Below are positions 7,968 through 14,649 of a stretch of DNA of 17,095 bases, one piece after another. Position 1 is the first letter of the stretch; every line of letters begins with the position of its first letter. The stretch lies in NCBI GenBank assembly GCA_900548505.1, contig URKI01000048.1:1-17095 (forward strand), written 5' to 3'. The notes under the pieces are model-generated. The model was given only the letters and a program-made list of their open reading frames with translations, did not search any database and had not been told where the DNA came from. This stretch comes from an uncultured Oscillibacter sp. (lineage in GTDB: Bacteria > Bacillota > Clostridia > Oscillospirales > Oscillospiraceae). The position numbers and the translations under genes are program-made.

Positions 7968-8733
7968 GCTTTTTATCACGAGAGAGGAGGCGAATACGCT
8001 GGAACACTGGGAGTCCCTTTGCCCCGGCGGGCTTCGCTTCGTCTATGACGATGTGCACTTCCGCCCGGGCACGGACACGTTTCTCTTGTCCTCCCTGCCC
8101 CATCTCAAGCCCGGAGGGCGGGTGTGCGACCTGGGCTGCGGGACAGGCCTTTTGTCATTGCTGCTGCTTCAGCGGCAGCCCCGGCTCCAGGTGACCGGCG
8201 TGGAGCTCCAGCCGGAGGCAGCAGCTCTGTGCCGCCGGGCAGCGGAAGAAAACCAGCTGGGAGACCGCCTGCGCACCGTCACGGGAGATCTTCGTAACAT
8301 CCGCTCCCTGCTTCCCGCCGGGTCATTCGACCTGGTGGTGTGCAACCCGCCCTACTATCCGCCGGACAGCGGCAAGGTGTCCTCCACCGATCCCCTGCGC
8401 TGCGCCCGCAGTGAGCAGGGCTGCACCCTGGAGGAGGTGTGCACCGCGGCGGCTTACCTGCTGCGCTGGAGCGGCAGCTTCTGCCTGGTGCACAAGCCCG
8501 AACGGCTGACGGACGTGCTGTGCGCCCTGCGGAGCGCCGCCATAGAGCCAAAGCGGCTTCGGATGGTCTCCTGCCGGGCCGGACAGGCACCCTCGCTGAT
8601 CCTGGTGGAGGGCCGGCGGGGCGGACGGCCGGGCCTGCAGATAGACCCACCGTTGATCCTGGAGACGCCGGAGGGTATGCCGACCCAGGAAGTAGACGCT
8701 ATTTATTTCAGAAAACAGGAGGATACGCCATGA
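7966..8733 (+). CDS. tRNA1(Val) adenine-N6 methyltransferase family (TrmN6/YabB-like)
   Basis: Up to 255 residues. Rossmann-fold SAM-binding motif I is DLGCGTG (55-61, counted from 7966). An acidic loop GVELQPEA follows, and the N6-adenine signature NPPYYPP starts at about 127. These features and the position directly before rsmI match YabB/TrmN6, which methylates an anticodon-loop-adjacent adenine in tRNA. The start is uncertain. ATG 7966 lies inside the -10 box and has no ribosome-binding site. A strong GAGGAGG at 7984-7990 points to an in-frame CTG at 7999, giving a 244-residue protein beginning EHWESL. The stop overlaps the rsmI start as ATGA, so the two are translationally coupled. Confidence 0.88.
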   Translation: MLFITREEANTLEHWESLCPGGLRFVYDDVHFRPGTDTFLLSSLPHLKPGGRVCDLGCGTGLLSLLLLQRQPRLQVTGVELQPEAAALCRRAAEENQLGDRLRTVTGDLRNIRSLLPAGSFDLVVCNPPYYPPDSGKVSSTDPLRCARSEQGCTLEEVCTAAAYLLRWSGSFCLVHKPERLTDVLCALRSAAIEPKRLRMVSCRAGQAPSLILVEGRRGGRPGLQIDPPLILETPEGMPTQEVDAIYFRKQEDTP

Positions 8734-9569
8734 GCGGCACCTTGTATTTGGTCGCCACCCCCATCGGCAACCTGGGAGACTTCTCTCCCCGGGCCGTGGA
8801 AACCCTGGAGGGGGTGGACTTTATCGCAGCGGAGGACACCCGGGTGTCCATCAAGCTGCTCAACCACTTTTCCATCAAAAAGCCTCTGGTCAGCTACCAT
8901 GAGCACAACCACGTCTCCGCCGGGCAGAGCATTCTGCAGCGTCTGCTGGGCGGCGAGAGCTGCGCCCTGGTGACGGATGCAGGCACCCCCGCCATCTCCG
9001 ACCCCGGCGAGGATCTGGTGCGCCTTTGTGCCGAGGCCGACGTGCCCGTGGTGTCCATTCCCGGCTGCTGCGCGGCGGTAAACGCCTTGGCGGTCAGCGG
9101 CCTGCCCACCGGGCGGTTTACGTTCGAGGGCTTTCTGACCGTCAACAAGAAAAGCCGCCGGGAGCATCTGGAGTCTTTGAAAGGCGAGACGCGCACCATG
9201 ATCTTCCACGAGGCGCCCCACAAGCTGCTCTCCACGCTGGAGGACCTGCGGGACACCTTCGGGGCCGACCGTCCCATCTCCCTTTGCCGGGAGCTGACCA
9301 AGCTCCACGAGCAGACCCTGCGCTGTACGCTGGGCCAGGCGGTGGAATACTACCAGGCCACAGCACCCAAGGGAGAGTTCGTGCTGGTGGTGGCCGGCGC
9401 ACCGGCCCAGGAGACGCCCCCCGTCTCTTTGGAGGACGGCGTGAGTCAGGTGCTGGCACTGGTGGAAGGCGGCGCCCGCCTTAAGGACGCAGCCAAGGAA
9501 GTGGCCTCCCACACAGGTCTTTCCAAAAACGAGCTTTACGCCGCGGCCATTGCCCGGCAGGGCGAATAA
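8730..9569 (+). CDS. rsmI: 16S rRNA (cytidine(1402)-2'-O)-methyltransferase
   Basis: 279 residues, typical for RsmI. The tetrapyrrole-methylase-fold signatures are YLVATPIGNLGD (6-17), AAEDTR (33-38), TDAGTPAISDPG (82-93) and PGCCAAVNALAVSGLP. The enzyme adds a 2'-O-methyl to C1402 in the decoding centre of 16S rRNA using SAM. The ATG at 8730 overlaps the previous stop by 4 bases and has GGAGG 7 bases upstream. The order methyltransferase-rsmI-abrB resembles the yabB-yabC(rsmI)-abrB region of Bacillus, here with abrB reversed and without yazA. Confidence 0.96.
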   Translation: MSGTLYLVATPIGNLGDFSPRAVETLEGVDFIAAEDTRVSIKLLNHFSIKKPLVSYHEHNHVSAGQSILQRLLGGESCALVTDAGTPAISDPGEDLVRLCAEADVPVVSIPGCCAAVNALAVSGLPTGRFTFEGFLTVNKKSRREHLESLKGETRTMIFHEAPHKLLSTLEDLRDTFGADRPISLCRELTKLHEQTLRCTLGQAVEYYQATAPKGEFVLVVAGAPAQETPPVSLEDGVSQVLALVEGGARLKDAAKEVASHTGLSKNELYAAAIARQGE

Positions 9570-9571
9570 AC

Positions 9572-9612
9572 AAAAAGGCGCTCCAGCCATATGGCCGGAG
9601 CGCTATTTTTTT
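9572..9612. terminator. Bidirectional terminator between rsmI and abrB
   Basis: GCGCTCC-A-GCC (9578-9588) pairs with GGC-C-GGAGCGC (9593-9603), with a single mismatch and loop ATAT. There is an A5 run on the left and a T7 run on the right. Confidence 0.9.
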
Positions 9613-9626
9613 ACATCGGAGGCGAT

Positions 9627-9869
9627 TTACAGCCCCTTCAGTTCCTTCAAACACTTGGGGCAAATGTTTTTCCCTTTGAAAACCGTGATATCCTTTGTTC
9701 CGTCACAGAAAATACAGCTGGGCTTGTACTTTTTCAGAATGACGGACGACCCCTCCACATAAATTTCCAATGCGTCCTTTTCTGCAATGTCCAGGGTGCG
9801 GCGCATCTCGATAGGAAGGACGATCCGACCCAGTTCGTCGACTTTTCTTACAATTCCGGTAGCTTTCAC
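9627..9869 (-). CDS. abrB: AbrB-family transition-state regulator with C-terminal CxxC pair
   Basis: 80 residues. The first 50 (KATGIVRKVDELGRIVLPIE, then LDIAEKDALEIYVEG and ILKKYKP) are nearly the textbook swapped-hairpin DNA-binding domain of Bacillus AbrB/SpoVT. The C-terminal part replaces the AbrB multimerisation domain by a small zinc-ribbon-like unit with CIFC (52-55) and CPKC (70-73). The start is GTG 9869 with AAGGAG 7 bases upstream; a longer frame to 9923 lacks a ribosome-binding site. AbrB proteins repress post-exponential and sporulation genes. Divergent from spmA across an AT-rich stretch, it may regulate itself and spmAB (inference). Confidence 0.93.
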   Translation of the reverse strand: MKATGIVRKVDELGRIVLPIEMRRTLDIAEKDALEIYVEGSSVILKKYKPSCIFCDGTKDITVFKGKNICPKCLKELKGL

Positions 9870-9913
9870 AGTCGTTCTCCTTTTCTTGCAGCTTCTCTCT
9901 CTTTCGTTTGTTA

Positions 9914-9943
9914 ACAATATCACACCCTGTCATTATATGTCAA
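9914..9943 (-). promoter_or_regulatory. Promoter of abrB
   Basis: Minus-strand TTGACA (9938-9943), an 18-bp spacer and TATTGT (9914-9919), preceded by a TGn extension. The predicted start is near 9907, about 40 bases before the GTG. Confidence 0.65.
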
Positions 9944-9956
9944 TTTGATATTATAA
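9933..9956. promoter_or_regulatory. AT-rich imperfect dyad in the abrB/spmA intergenic region
   Basis: The arms TTATATGTCAA and TTGATATTATAA form an imperfect inverted repeat that covers the abrB -35 box. The surrounding 9905-10000 is strongly AT-rich in an otherwise GC-rich window, the kind of flexible DNA that AbrB-type proteins favour. It is a candidate operator, by inspection only. Confidence 0.4.
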
Positions 9957-10010
9957 AAATTAAAACTTCATTCACAATTTTTTATATTTTGTATCGGGAG
10001 GGATTTTGTC

Positions 10011-10592
10011 ATGATGACGTGGCTGTGGAGCGGCATGGTGGTGCTCTCCGTCCTATTCGGCCTTGCCACCGGACAATTGGACGCGGTTTCCGAGGCGGCG
10101 CTCTCCGGCGCCAGCTCAGCGGTGGAGCTGAGTCTTACCATGGCAGGCGTTCTGTGCCTTTGGTCCGGCGTCATGGAGATCATGAACGTGTGCGGCATCT
10201 CCGGCGGCCTTGCCAGGCTGTTCCGCCCGCTGCTGCGGCGTCTGCTGCCCCAGGCCAGCCGGGACAGCGAGACCCTGGCGGCAGTCTCCGCCAACGTCTC
10301 GGCCAACCTCCTGGGACTGGGCAACGCCGCAACGCCTCTGGGCATCCAGGCCGCCCGCCGCATGGCAAGGGGCTGTGACGGCATCGCCAGCGACGAGCTG
10401 TGTCTGCTGGTGGTGCTCAACACCGCCTCCATCCAGCTGCTGCCGGCCACCATCGCCTCCGTCCGGGCGGCCGCCGGATGCCAGACTCCCTTTGATATCC
10501 TGCCGGCGGTGTGGATGTCCTCGGCGCTGTCCGTAGCCGCGGGGCTGACTGCGGCCCGGGTGTTTTCCCTTCTGGGAAGGAGGCGGACATGA
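10011..10592 (+). CDS. spmA: Spore maturation protein A
   Basis: 193 residues, the usual SpmA length. It is a membrane protein with several hydrophobic segments. The Gate-domain signature ANLLGLGNAATPLGIQAA lies in the middle, followed by DELCLLVVLNTASIQLLPAT. SpmA and SpmB act together in the forespore envelope during spore-core dehydration and heat resistance; the transported species is unknown. ATG 10011 (followed by a second ATG) has GGAGGG 8 bases upstream. The stop overlaps the spmB start as ATGA. I could not pick a clear sigma-E/F/G promoter in the AT-rich leader. Confidence 0.95.
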   Translation: MMTWLWSGMVVLSVLFGLATGQLDAVSEAALSGASSAVELSLTMAGVLCLWSGVMEIMNVCGISGGLARLFRPLLRRLLPQASRDSETLAAVSANVSANLLGLGNAATPLGIQAARRMARGCDGIASDELCLLVVLNTASIQLLPATIASVRAAAGCQTPFDILPAVWMSSALSVAAGLTAARVFSLLGRRRT

Positions 10593-11110
10593 ATCTTTCC
10601 TCCCTGGTGGTCCCTATGCTGCTGGCTGCGCTGGCCGTCTACGGCACCGGCAAACGGGTGGATGTATACAATGCCCTGACCCACGGCGCCGAGGAGGGCT
10701 TGACCGTGCTGCTGCGGATCGTGCCGGCTCTGGTGGGACTGCTGACGGCCGTGAGCATGTTCCGGGCCTCCGGGGCCATGGAGTGGTTTTCCCAGCTCTT
10801 TTCCCCAGCGCTGGAGCTGCTGGGCATCCCGGCGGAGACCGCCCCGCTGCTTTTGATCCGCCCTGTGTCCGGCAGCGGCGCCCTGGCGGTAGCCACCGAT
10901 CTGCTGCACACCTACGGGCCGGACAGCTACGTGGGCCGCGTGGCCGCCGTCATGCTGGGCAGCACGGAGACCACGTTTTACACCATCGCCGTCTATTTCG
11001 GCTCCGCGGGCATTTTCCGCACCCGCCACGCAGTGCCCGCCGCCCTCATCGCAGACCTGACCGGCTTTGCCGCCTCCGCACTGGCAGTACGGCTGCTGCT
11101 GGGCACATAA
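10589..11110 (+). CDS. spmB: Spore maturation protein B
   Basis: 173 residues, slightly shorter than Bacillus SpmB. It starts with a hydrophobic segment (SLVVPMLLAALAVYGTGKRV). The Gate-domain motifs are IRPVSGSGALAVATDLL and GSTETTFYTIAVYFGSAGI, ending in a hydrophobic helix. ATG 10589 overlaps the spmA stop by 4 bases with GGAAGGAGG upstream, so coupled translation and equal stoichiometry are likely. It is the partner of SpmA in spore-core dehydration. In Bacillus the pair follows dacB; here a D,D-carboxypeptidase lies about 3.5 kb downstream but is not in the same operon. Confidence 0.95.
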   Translation: MNLSSLVVPMLLAALAVYGTGKRVDVYNALTHGAEEGLTVLLRIVPALVGLLTAVSMFRASGAMEWFSQLFSPALELLGIPAETAPLLLIRPVSGSGALAVATDLLHTYGPDSYVGRVAAVMLGSTETTFYTIAVYFGSAGIFRTRHAVPAALIADLTGFAASALAVRLLLGT

Positions 11111-11114
11111 TCGC

Positions 11115-11145
11115 AAAAAAGGGAGAGCCTTTCGGCTCTCCCTTT
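11115..11145. terminator. Terminator between spmB and the GerMN lipoprotein gene
   Basis: A 9-bp perfect stem, GGGAGAGCC (11121-11129) with GGCTCTCCC (11134-11142), has loop TTTC. The T-run is T6 on the minus strand and only T3 on the plus strand, so it should work better for the four-gene minus-strand operon than for spmAB. It abuts the stop codon of that operon's last gene. Confidence 0.85.
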
Positions 11146-12068
11146 CACTTGGTATACACATACGGCTCCCGCACCGATGCCGAAGCGTACCGGTCAGCAT
11201 ATTCTCCGTCCACCAGGAACTGCACCTCTTTCACCGTGTCCAGCGAGCACAGCGAGCGGGCCAGTGCCTGCAGCGCCTGGGGCACCGCTTCCAGATCCTC
11301 CAGATCCCGCAGCACGGCGGAGGAAAGATTCACATAGCATACCGGCTGATCCAGCCACACAGAGCGGACGGCAAAGCCCTCCGGCATGGGGGAGAAAAGC
11401 CCCGCATCCTTGGCGCCCTCCTCCACAGCCGCCGCCACAGCCTGCACCTGAGTATCTCCCTCATACAGCTCCAGCAGCGTCTCATAGGACCGCAGCGCCC
11501 CTGTCTCGTCCAGCAGGTACAGCGTGGCCGTCACCGTGTCCACCACGTCCTCCGTGGTGGACAGCAGCACATCGTCCGGGGAGAAGACCTGACTGCCCCG
11601 GTATCCCAGTTCCCTGCCCCGCACCGTCACACTGACGGTGGAGATCTCCGGCAGCTGGGTCAGCGTCAGCGCCACGGCATAGTCCGCCATGGCAAGCCCC
11701 ACGCCGGACAGGGCACCGTAGCCGGAGGTCATGTCCACCACCGCCCGCTGCCCCTCCAGTGTCAGCGACACCAGAGCGGTGCCTGCCGGGATGGTGGAGC
11801 GCAGCGTCTCATCCTGGGGCCCGGCCAGCAGCGCCTCCATCAGCGTCTGGGCCGCCTGCTGGGGCTCCATCTCCGAAAGGCCCGGCAGATGTACGGACTC
11901 TGCCCGCAGGGCGTCGCCGCCCGCGGCGCTGCCCAGATCCTCCGCCCGGAAATACAGCAGATAGGTATCCGCCTGGGCCATGCCGCCGGACACCACCGCG
12001 TAAGTGCAGCCCGCCAGCAAACACACCAGCACCGCCGCACAGAGAAGGCATGCGTTCCGTTTCCTCAT
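11145..12068 (-). CDS. gerM: GerM-type lipoprotein with two GerMN domains
   Basis: 307 residues. A lipoprotein signal peptide ends in the lipobox LLAGC (C21 is the lipidated cysteine), so the protein is anchored outside the membrane. Two tandem GerMN domains follow. The first (about 70-170) has the typical QTLMEALLAGP helix and VVDMTSGY strand. The second (about 190-300) has VQAVAAAVEEGA, YVNLSSAV and VQFLVDGEY. In Bacillus, GerM is a two-GerMN sporulation protein of the engulfment/SpoIIIA-SpoIIQ system. In actinobacteria the GerMN lipoprotein LpqB follows the MtrAB two-component genes. Here it follows a sensor kinase with ATGA overlap, so an accessory role to that kinase is as likely as a direct sporulation role. 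Confidence 0.85.
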   Translation of the reverse strand: MRKRNACLLCAAVLVCLLAGCTYAVVSGGMAQADTYLLYFRAEDLGSAAGGDALRAESVHLPGLSEMEPQQAAQTLMEALLAGPQDETLRSTIPAGTALVSLTLEGQRAVVDMTSGYGALSGVGLAMADYAVALTLTQLPEISTVSVTVRGRELGYRGSQVFSPDDVLLSTTEDVVDTVTATLYLLDETGALRSYETLLELYEGDTQVQAVAAAVEEGAKDAGLFSPMPEGFAVRSVWLDQPVCYVNLSSAVLRDLEDLEAVPQALQALARSLCSLDTVKEVQFLVDGEYADRYASASVREPYVYTK

Positions 12069-13489
12069 GACGCATCCTCCCCCTTCCACGGCCAGCGTAC
12101 GGTGAACACCGCGCCGCCGCCCGGACGGTTGGCCGCCTGGGCCATGCCGCCCCGCTTTTTCACCATGTCGCTGACGATGCTCAGGCCCAGGCCCGTGCCG
12201 CCCGCGGCACGGGAGCGGGCCTTGTCCACCCGGTAAAACCGCTCGAAGATCCGGTCCAGGTCCTCCTCCGGGATGCCCGGGCCGTTGTCCGCCACGGACA
12301 GGACCACCCAAGCTTCCTCCCGCCGCAGCGACACCTGCACGGCGCCGCCGCTGCCGGTGTACTTCACGCCGTTTTCCGTCAGGTTATAGATGACCTGGTG
12401 GATCTCGTCCTGGCTTGCCAGCACGGTGCACTCGCCCGACGCCTCATAGGTCAGGTCCACCTGCTTTTCCTGGGCCACCAGGCTCATCATGCGCATGACC
12501 TGCTCCAAAACCGGCAGCACGTCCACCCGCACCGGCGTCTCCAGTACGCTGTTGTCCAGCCGGGTCAGCCGCAGCAGGTCCTCCGTGATACGGCTGAGGC
12601 GCTCGGCCTCCGCGCCGATGTCCGTTACAAATTCCCGGGTGGTGGCCGGGTCGATGTTCTCCGTCTGCAAAATAGAGTCCGTCAAAAGGCGGATGGCAGC
12701 CAGTGGCGTCTTGAGCTCATGGGACGCGTCGGAGACGAAGCGCCGCCGGGCGTTCTCCGTGGTCTGGAGCCGGTCGGTGAGGCTGTTGAACTCCTGGGCG
12801 ATCTGGGCGATCTCGTCCCGGCCCCGGATGTCGGCCCGGTGGCTGTAGGCGCCCTCCCGCACCTGGCGGATGGCCGTGAGCAACTGGCTGATCTTGCGGG
12901 TCAGCGCCCGGGACAGCCATCCGCTCAGGCATACCACCACCACGGCGATGATGCCGGACAAGCGCAGAAGATTGGAGCGGAGCCCCTCCAGCAGCGAGGC
13001 CTGCTCCGTGTCGTATTCATAGGCGTATACCGCGCCGATGATCTGGCTCTGGTACAGCACCGGCGAGGAGGCCCGGCTGCGGAACGCCGCGTCCTTATAC
13101 TGGCAGGTGAAGGCGTCGTTGCCCAGCAGGGCCTGCACCACCTCCGTATAGAAAGTGTACTGCCCCACGGCGCTGCCAGTCTCCCGGGTATCGTAGAGGA
13201 TCCTGCCGGCGCTGTCCGTCACCAGGATGCGGGAAAGGCCCGTCTCCTCCACCACCGCCATGGCCTGGGCCACGTTCTCCTCCGTCAGCTCGTCCAGTCC
13301 GCTCAGGGAGTTGACCATCACGGACACGCTGGACTGGAGGGTGGTGGCCTTGGAGCGGAACACCAGATCCTGGGATACCAGCAGCGGATAGGTATTGAGC
13401 AGCACCAGCACCGCCGTGATGCCCAGAATATAGCTCAGGCCGAACTTGATCTGCAGGCTGTTGAAAAACCAGCGCTTACCCTTTGAAAT
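12065..13489 (-). CDS. Membrane sensor histidine kinase (HAMP, HisKA, HATPase)
   Basis: 474 residues if read from ATT 13489. TM1 is about 16-39, then an extracytoplasmic sensor of about 130 residues, TM2 about 174-194, and HAMP about 195-246. The H-box SDASHELKTPL contains the phospho-acceptor H257. The N-box NLTENGVKYT is near 373, G1 is VADNGPGIP, the F-box is IFERFYRVDKARSR, and G2 is GGTGLGLSIV. The first standard start codon is GTG 13411, but starting there removes half of TM1 and the basic cytoplasmic lead KRWFFNSLQIKF. No ATG, GTG or TTG occurs between it and the in-frame TGA upstream. ATT 13489 has GGGGAG 9 bases upstream and overlaps the regulator gene by 14 bases. It pairs with the adjacent OmpR-type regulator. 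Confidence 0.9.
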   Translation of the reverse strand: MSKGKRWFFNSLQIKFGLSYILGITAVLVLLNTYPLLVSQDLVFRSKATTLQSSVSVMVNSLSGLDELTEENVAQAMAVVEETGLSRILVTDSAGRILYDTRETGSAVGQYTFYTEVVQALLGNDAFTCQYKDAAFRSRASSPVLYQSQIIGAVYAYEYDTEQASLLEGLRSNLLRLSGIIAVVVVCLSGWLSRALTRKISQLLTAIRQVREGAYSHRADIRGRDEIAQIAQEFNSLTDRLQTTENARRRFVSDASHELKTPLAAIRLLTDSILQTENIDPATTREFVTDIGAEAERLSRITEDLLRLTRLDNSVLETPVRVDVLPVLEQVMRMMSLVAQEKQVDLTYEASGECTVLASQDEIHQVIYNLTENGVKYTGSGGAVQVSLRREEAWVVLSVADNGPGIPEEDLDRIFERFYRVDKARSRAAGGTGLGLSIVSDMVKKRGGMAQAANRPGGGAVFTVRWPWKGEDAS

Positions 13490-14153
13490 AGTACCCCACT
13501 CCCCACTTGGTCATGATGTGATCCGGCTCCGCCGGGTTCTTTTCCAGCTTCTCCCGCAGCCGCCGGATGTGAACATCCACGGTGCGGTAGTCCCCGGCGT
13601 AGGTATAGCCCCACACCACGTTCATCAGGTTCTCCCGGCTGTAGACCCGCCGGGGATTGCGCATCAAAAGCTCGATGAGGTCATACTCCTTGGCGGTCAG
13701 ATCCACGGTCTTTCCATCCCGGATGGCCACCCGCTCCTCCGTGTTCAGGCTCAGGTCCCCCACCGTCAGCACCGCGCCCTGGCTGCGCTGGACACCGGCA
13801 GCACGCCGCAGCAGCGCCCGCACCCGGGCCTTGAGCTCCAGGATATTGAAGGGCTTGGTCAGATAGTCGTCGGCGCCGCACTCAAAGCCCATGAGCTTGT
13901 CGGCGTCCTCGCTTTTGGCGGTGAGCATGATGATGGGCACGTTGGAAAACTCCCGGATGCGCATACAGGCCTCCAGTCCGTCCACCTCCGGCATCATCAC
14001 GTCCAGGATCAGAAGATCAAACTGTCCCGTCCTGGCCAGCTCCACGGCGGCGGCGCCGTCATAGGCGCACTCCACCGTATAGCCCTCGTTCTCCAGGTTG
14101 AACTTCATGCCCTTGACCAGCAACTTCTCATCATCCACGACCAATATTTTCAT
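13476..14153 (-). CDS. OmpR/PhoB-family response regulator
   Basis: 225 residues. The receiver domain has the acidic pair D7/D8, phospho-acceptor D51 (LLILDVMMPEVDG), T78 and K100 (YLTKPF). The C-terminal winged-helix effector has the signature LTAKEYDLIELLMRNPRRVYS and the recognition helix and wing YRTVDVHIRRLREKL through WGVGYYFKG. ATG 14153 starts directly at MKILVVDDE with AAAGGA 6 bases upstream; an upstream ATG at 14183 adds residues that do not belong to the fold. Its start overlaps the stop of the ComEA-like gene as ATGA, and its end overlaps the kinase. The fold resembles WalR/PhoP/ResD-type regulators; the target genes are unknown. Confidence 0.95.
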   Translation of the reverse strand: MKILVVDDEKLLVKGMKFNLENEGYTVECAYDGAAAVELARTGQFDLLILDVMMPEVDGLEACMRIREFSNVPIIMLTAKSEDADKLMGFECGADDYLTKPFNILELKARVRALLRRAAGVQRSQGAVLTVGDLSLNTEERVAIRDGKTVDLTAKEYDLIELLMRNPRRVYSRENLMNVVWGYTYAGDYRTVDVHIRRLREKLEKNPAEPDHIMTKWGVGYYFKG

Positions 14154-14533
14154 TCCGTGTCCTTTCCTTCCACTGTGATCCACTCTGCCAATCCCTCGTA
14201 GGTGGCCTCTCCGATCCCCTTGACTTCCATGAGTTCCTCGCCGCTTTCAAACGGCCCATGTTCTTCCCGGTAGGCAATGATCCGCGCCGCCAGCGCCGGG
14301 CCGATCCCCGGCAGGGTGTCCAGGGTATCGGCGTCGGCGGTGTTGATGTCCACCGGCTCCCAGACGGGCCCCAGTGCGTCTTCGCTGACCTGATGCTCCG
14401 TCTCCACCGTCACCGCACCGTGCTGGTCCAAAGAAGCCGTATCATGGACGTAAAGCCCCGTCACCAGGCACAAAAATACCACCGCTGCGCCCAGCAGACA
14501 TTTTTCGGTTTTGGTCACGTTTCCCAGCCCCAT
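14150..14533 (-). CDS. ComEA-like membrane-anchored helix-hairpin-helix protein
   Basis: 127 residues. One N-terminal membrane anchor (about 12-29, LLGAAVVFLCLVTGLYVH) is followed by a short linker and a ComEA-type DNA-binding unit with two helix-hairpin-helix motifs: DINTADADTLDTLPGIGPAL (62-81) and LMEVKGIGEATYEGLAEWI (101-119). In competent bacteria ComEA binds incoming double-stranded DNA outside the membrane. No comEB or comEC is adjacent here; instead it heads a two-component operon. ATG 14533 has GGGAG 10 bases upstream. The stop overlaps the regulator start. The family is clear; the role here is open. Confidence 0.88.
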   Translation of the reverse strand: MGLGNVTKTEKCLLGAAVVFLCLVTGLYVHDTASLDQHGAVTVETEHQVSEDALGPVWEPVDINTADADTLDTLPGIGPALAARIIAYREEHGPFESGEELMEVKGIGEATYEGLAEWITVEGKDTE

Positions 14534-14558
14534 GGTAGTTGAACTCCCGGTTATTTTT

Positions 14559-14630
14559 TGCTATACTGTCATTATATGACGAATCGCGCCGCTTTGGCGG
14601 CCGTTTTTTCCACACACGGTTAGTATAGCA
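14559..14630. promoter_or_regulatory. Divergent control region with inverted extended -10 elements
   Basis: TGCTATACT (14559-14567, plus strand) and its exact reverse complement AGTATAGCA (14622-14630) are extended -10 elements pointing at each other. If both are used, the plus promoter serves the carboxypeptidase and the minus promoter serves the ComEA-like operon, with overlapping leaders. Between them, GTCATTATATGAC (14568-14580) is a perfect dyad that also holds a minus-strand TATAAT. Good -35 boxes are not evident on either strand. Confidence 0.5.
14588..14609 (+). terminator. Attenuator-like hairpin in the carboxypeptidase leader
   Basis: The 5-bp GC stem GCCGC (14588-14592) with GCGGC (14597-14601) has loop TTTG and is followed two bases later by T6 (14604-14609). 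It is terminator-like on the plus strand and lies 40 bases upstream of the carboxypeptidase ATG. Confidence 0.5.
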
Positions 14631-14649
14631 TAAATTACAGGAGTTGGAT

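Noticed and set aside
9932..9937. Minus-strand TATAAT next to the abrB -35 as a second abrB promoter
   Set aside because: No recognisable -35 at the right distance (only ATTTTT); more likely part of the AT-rich dyad.
14154..14183. ATG at 14183 as start of the response regulator
   Set aside because: The extra residues MDHSGRKGHG precede the canonical MKILVVDDE start and overlap its ribosome-binding site.
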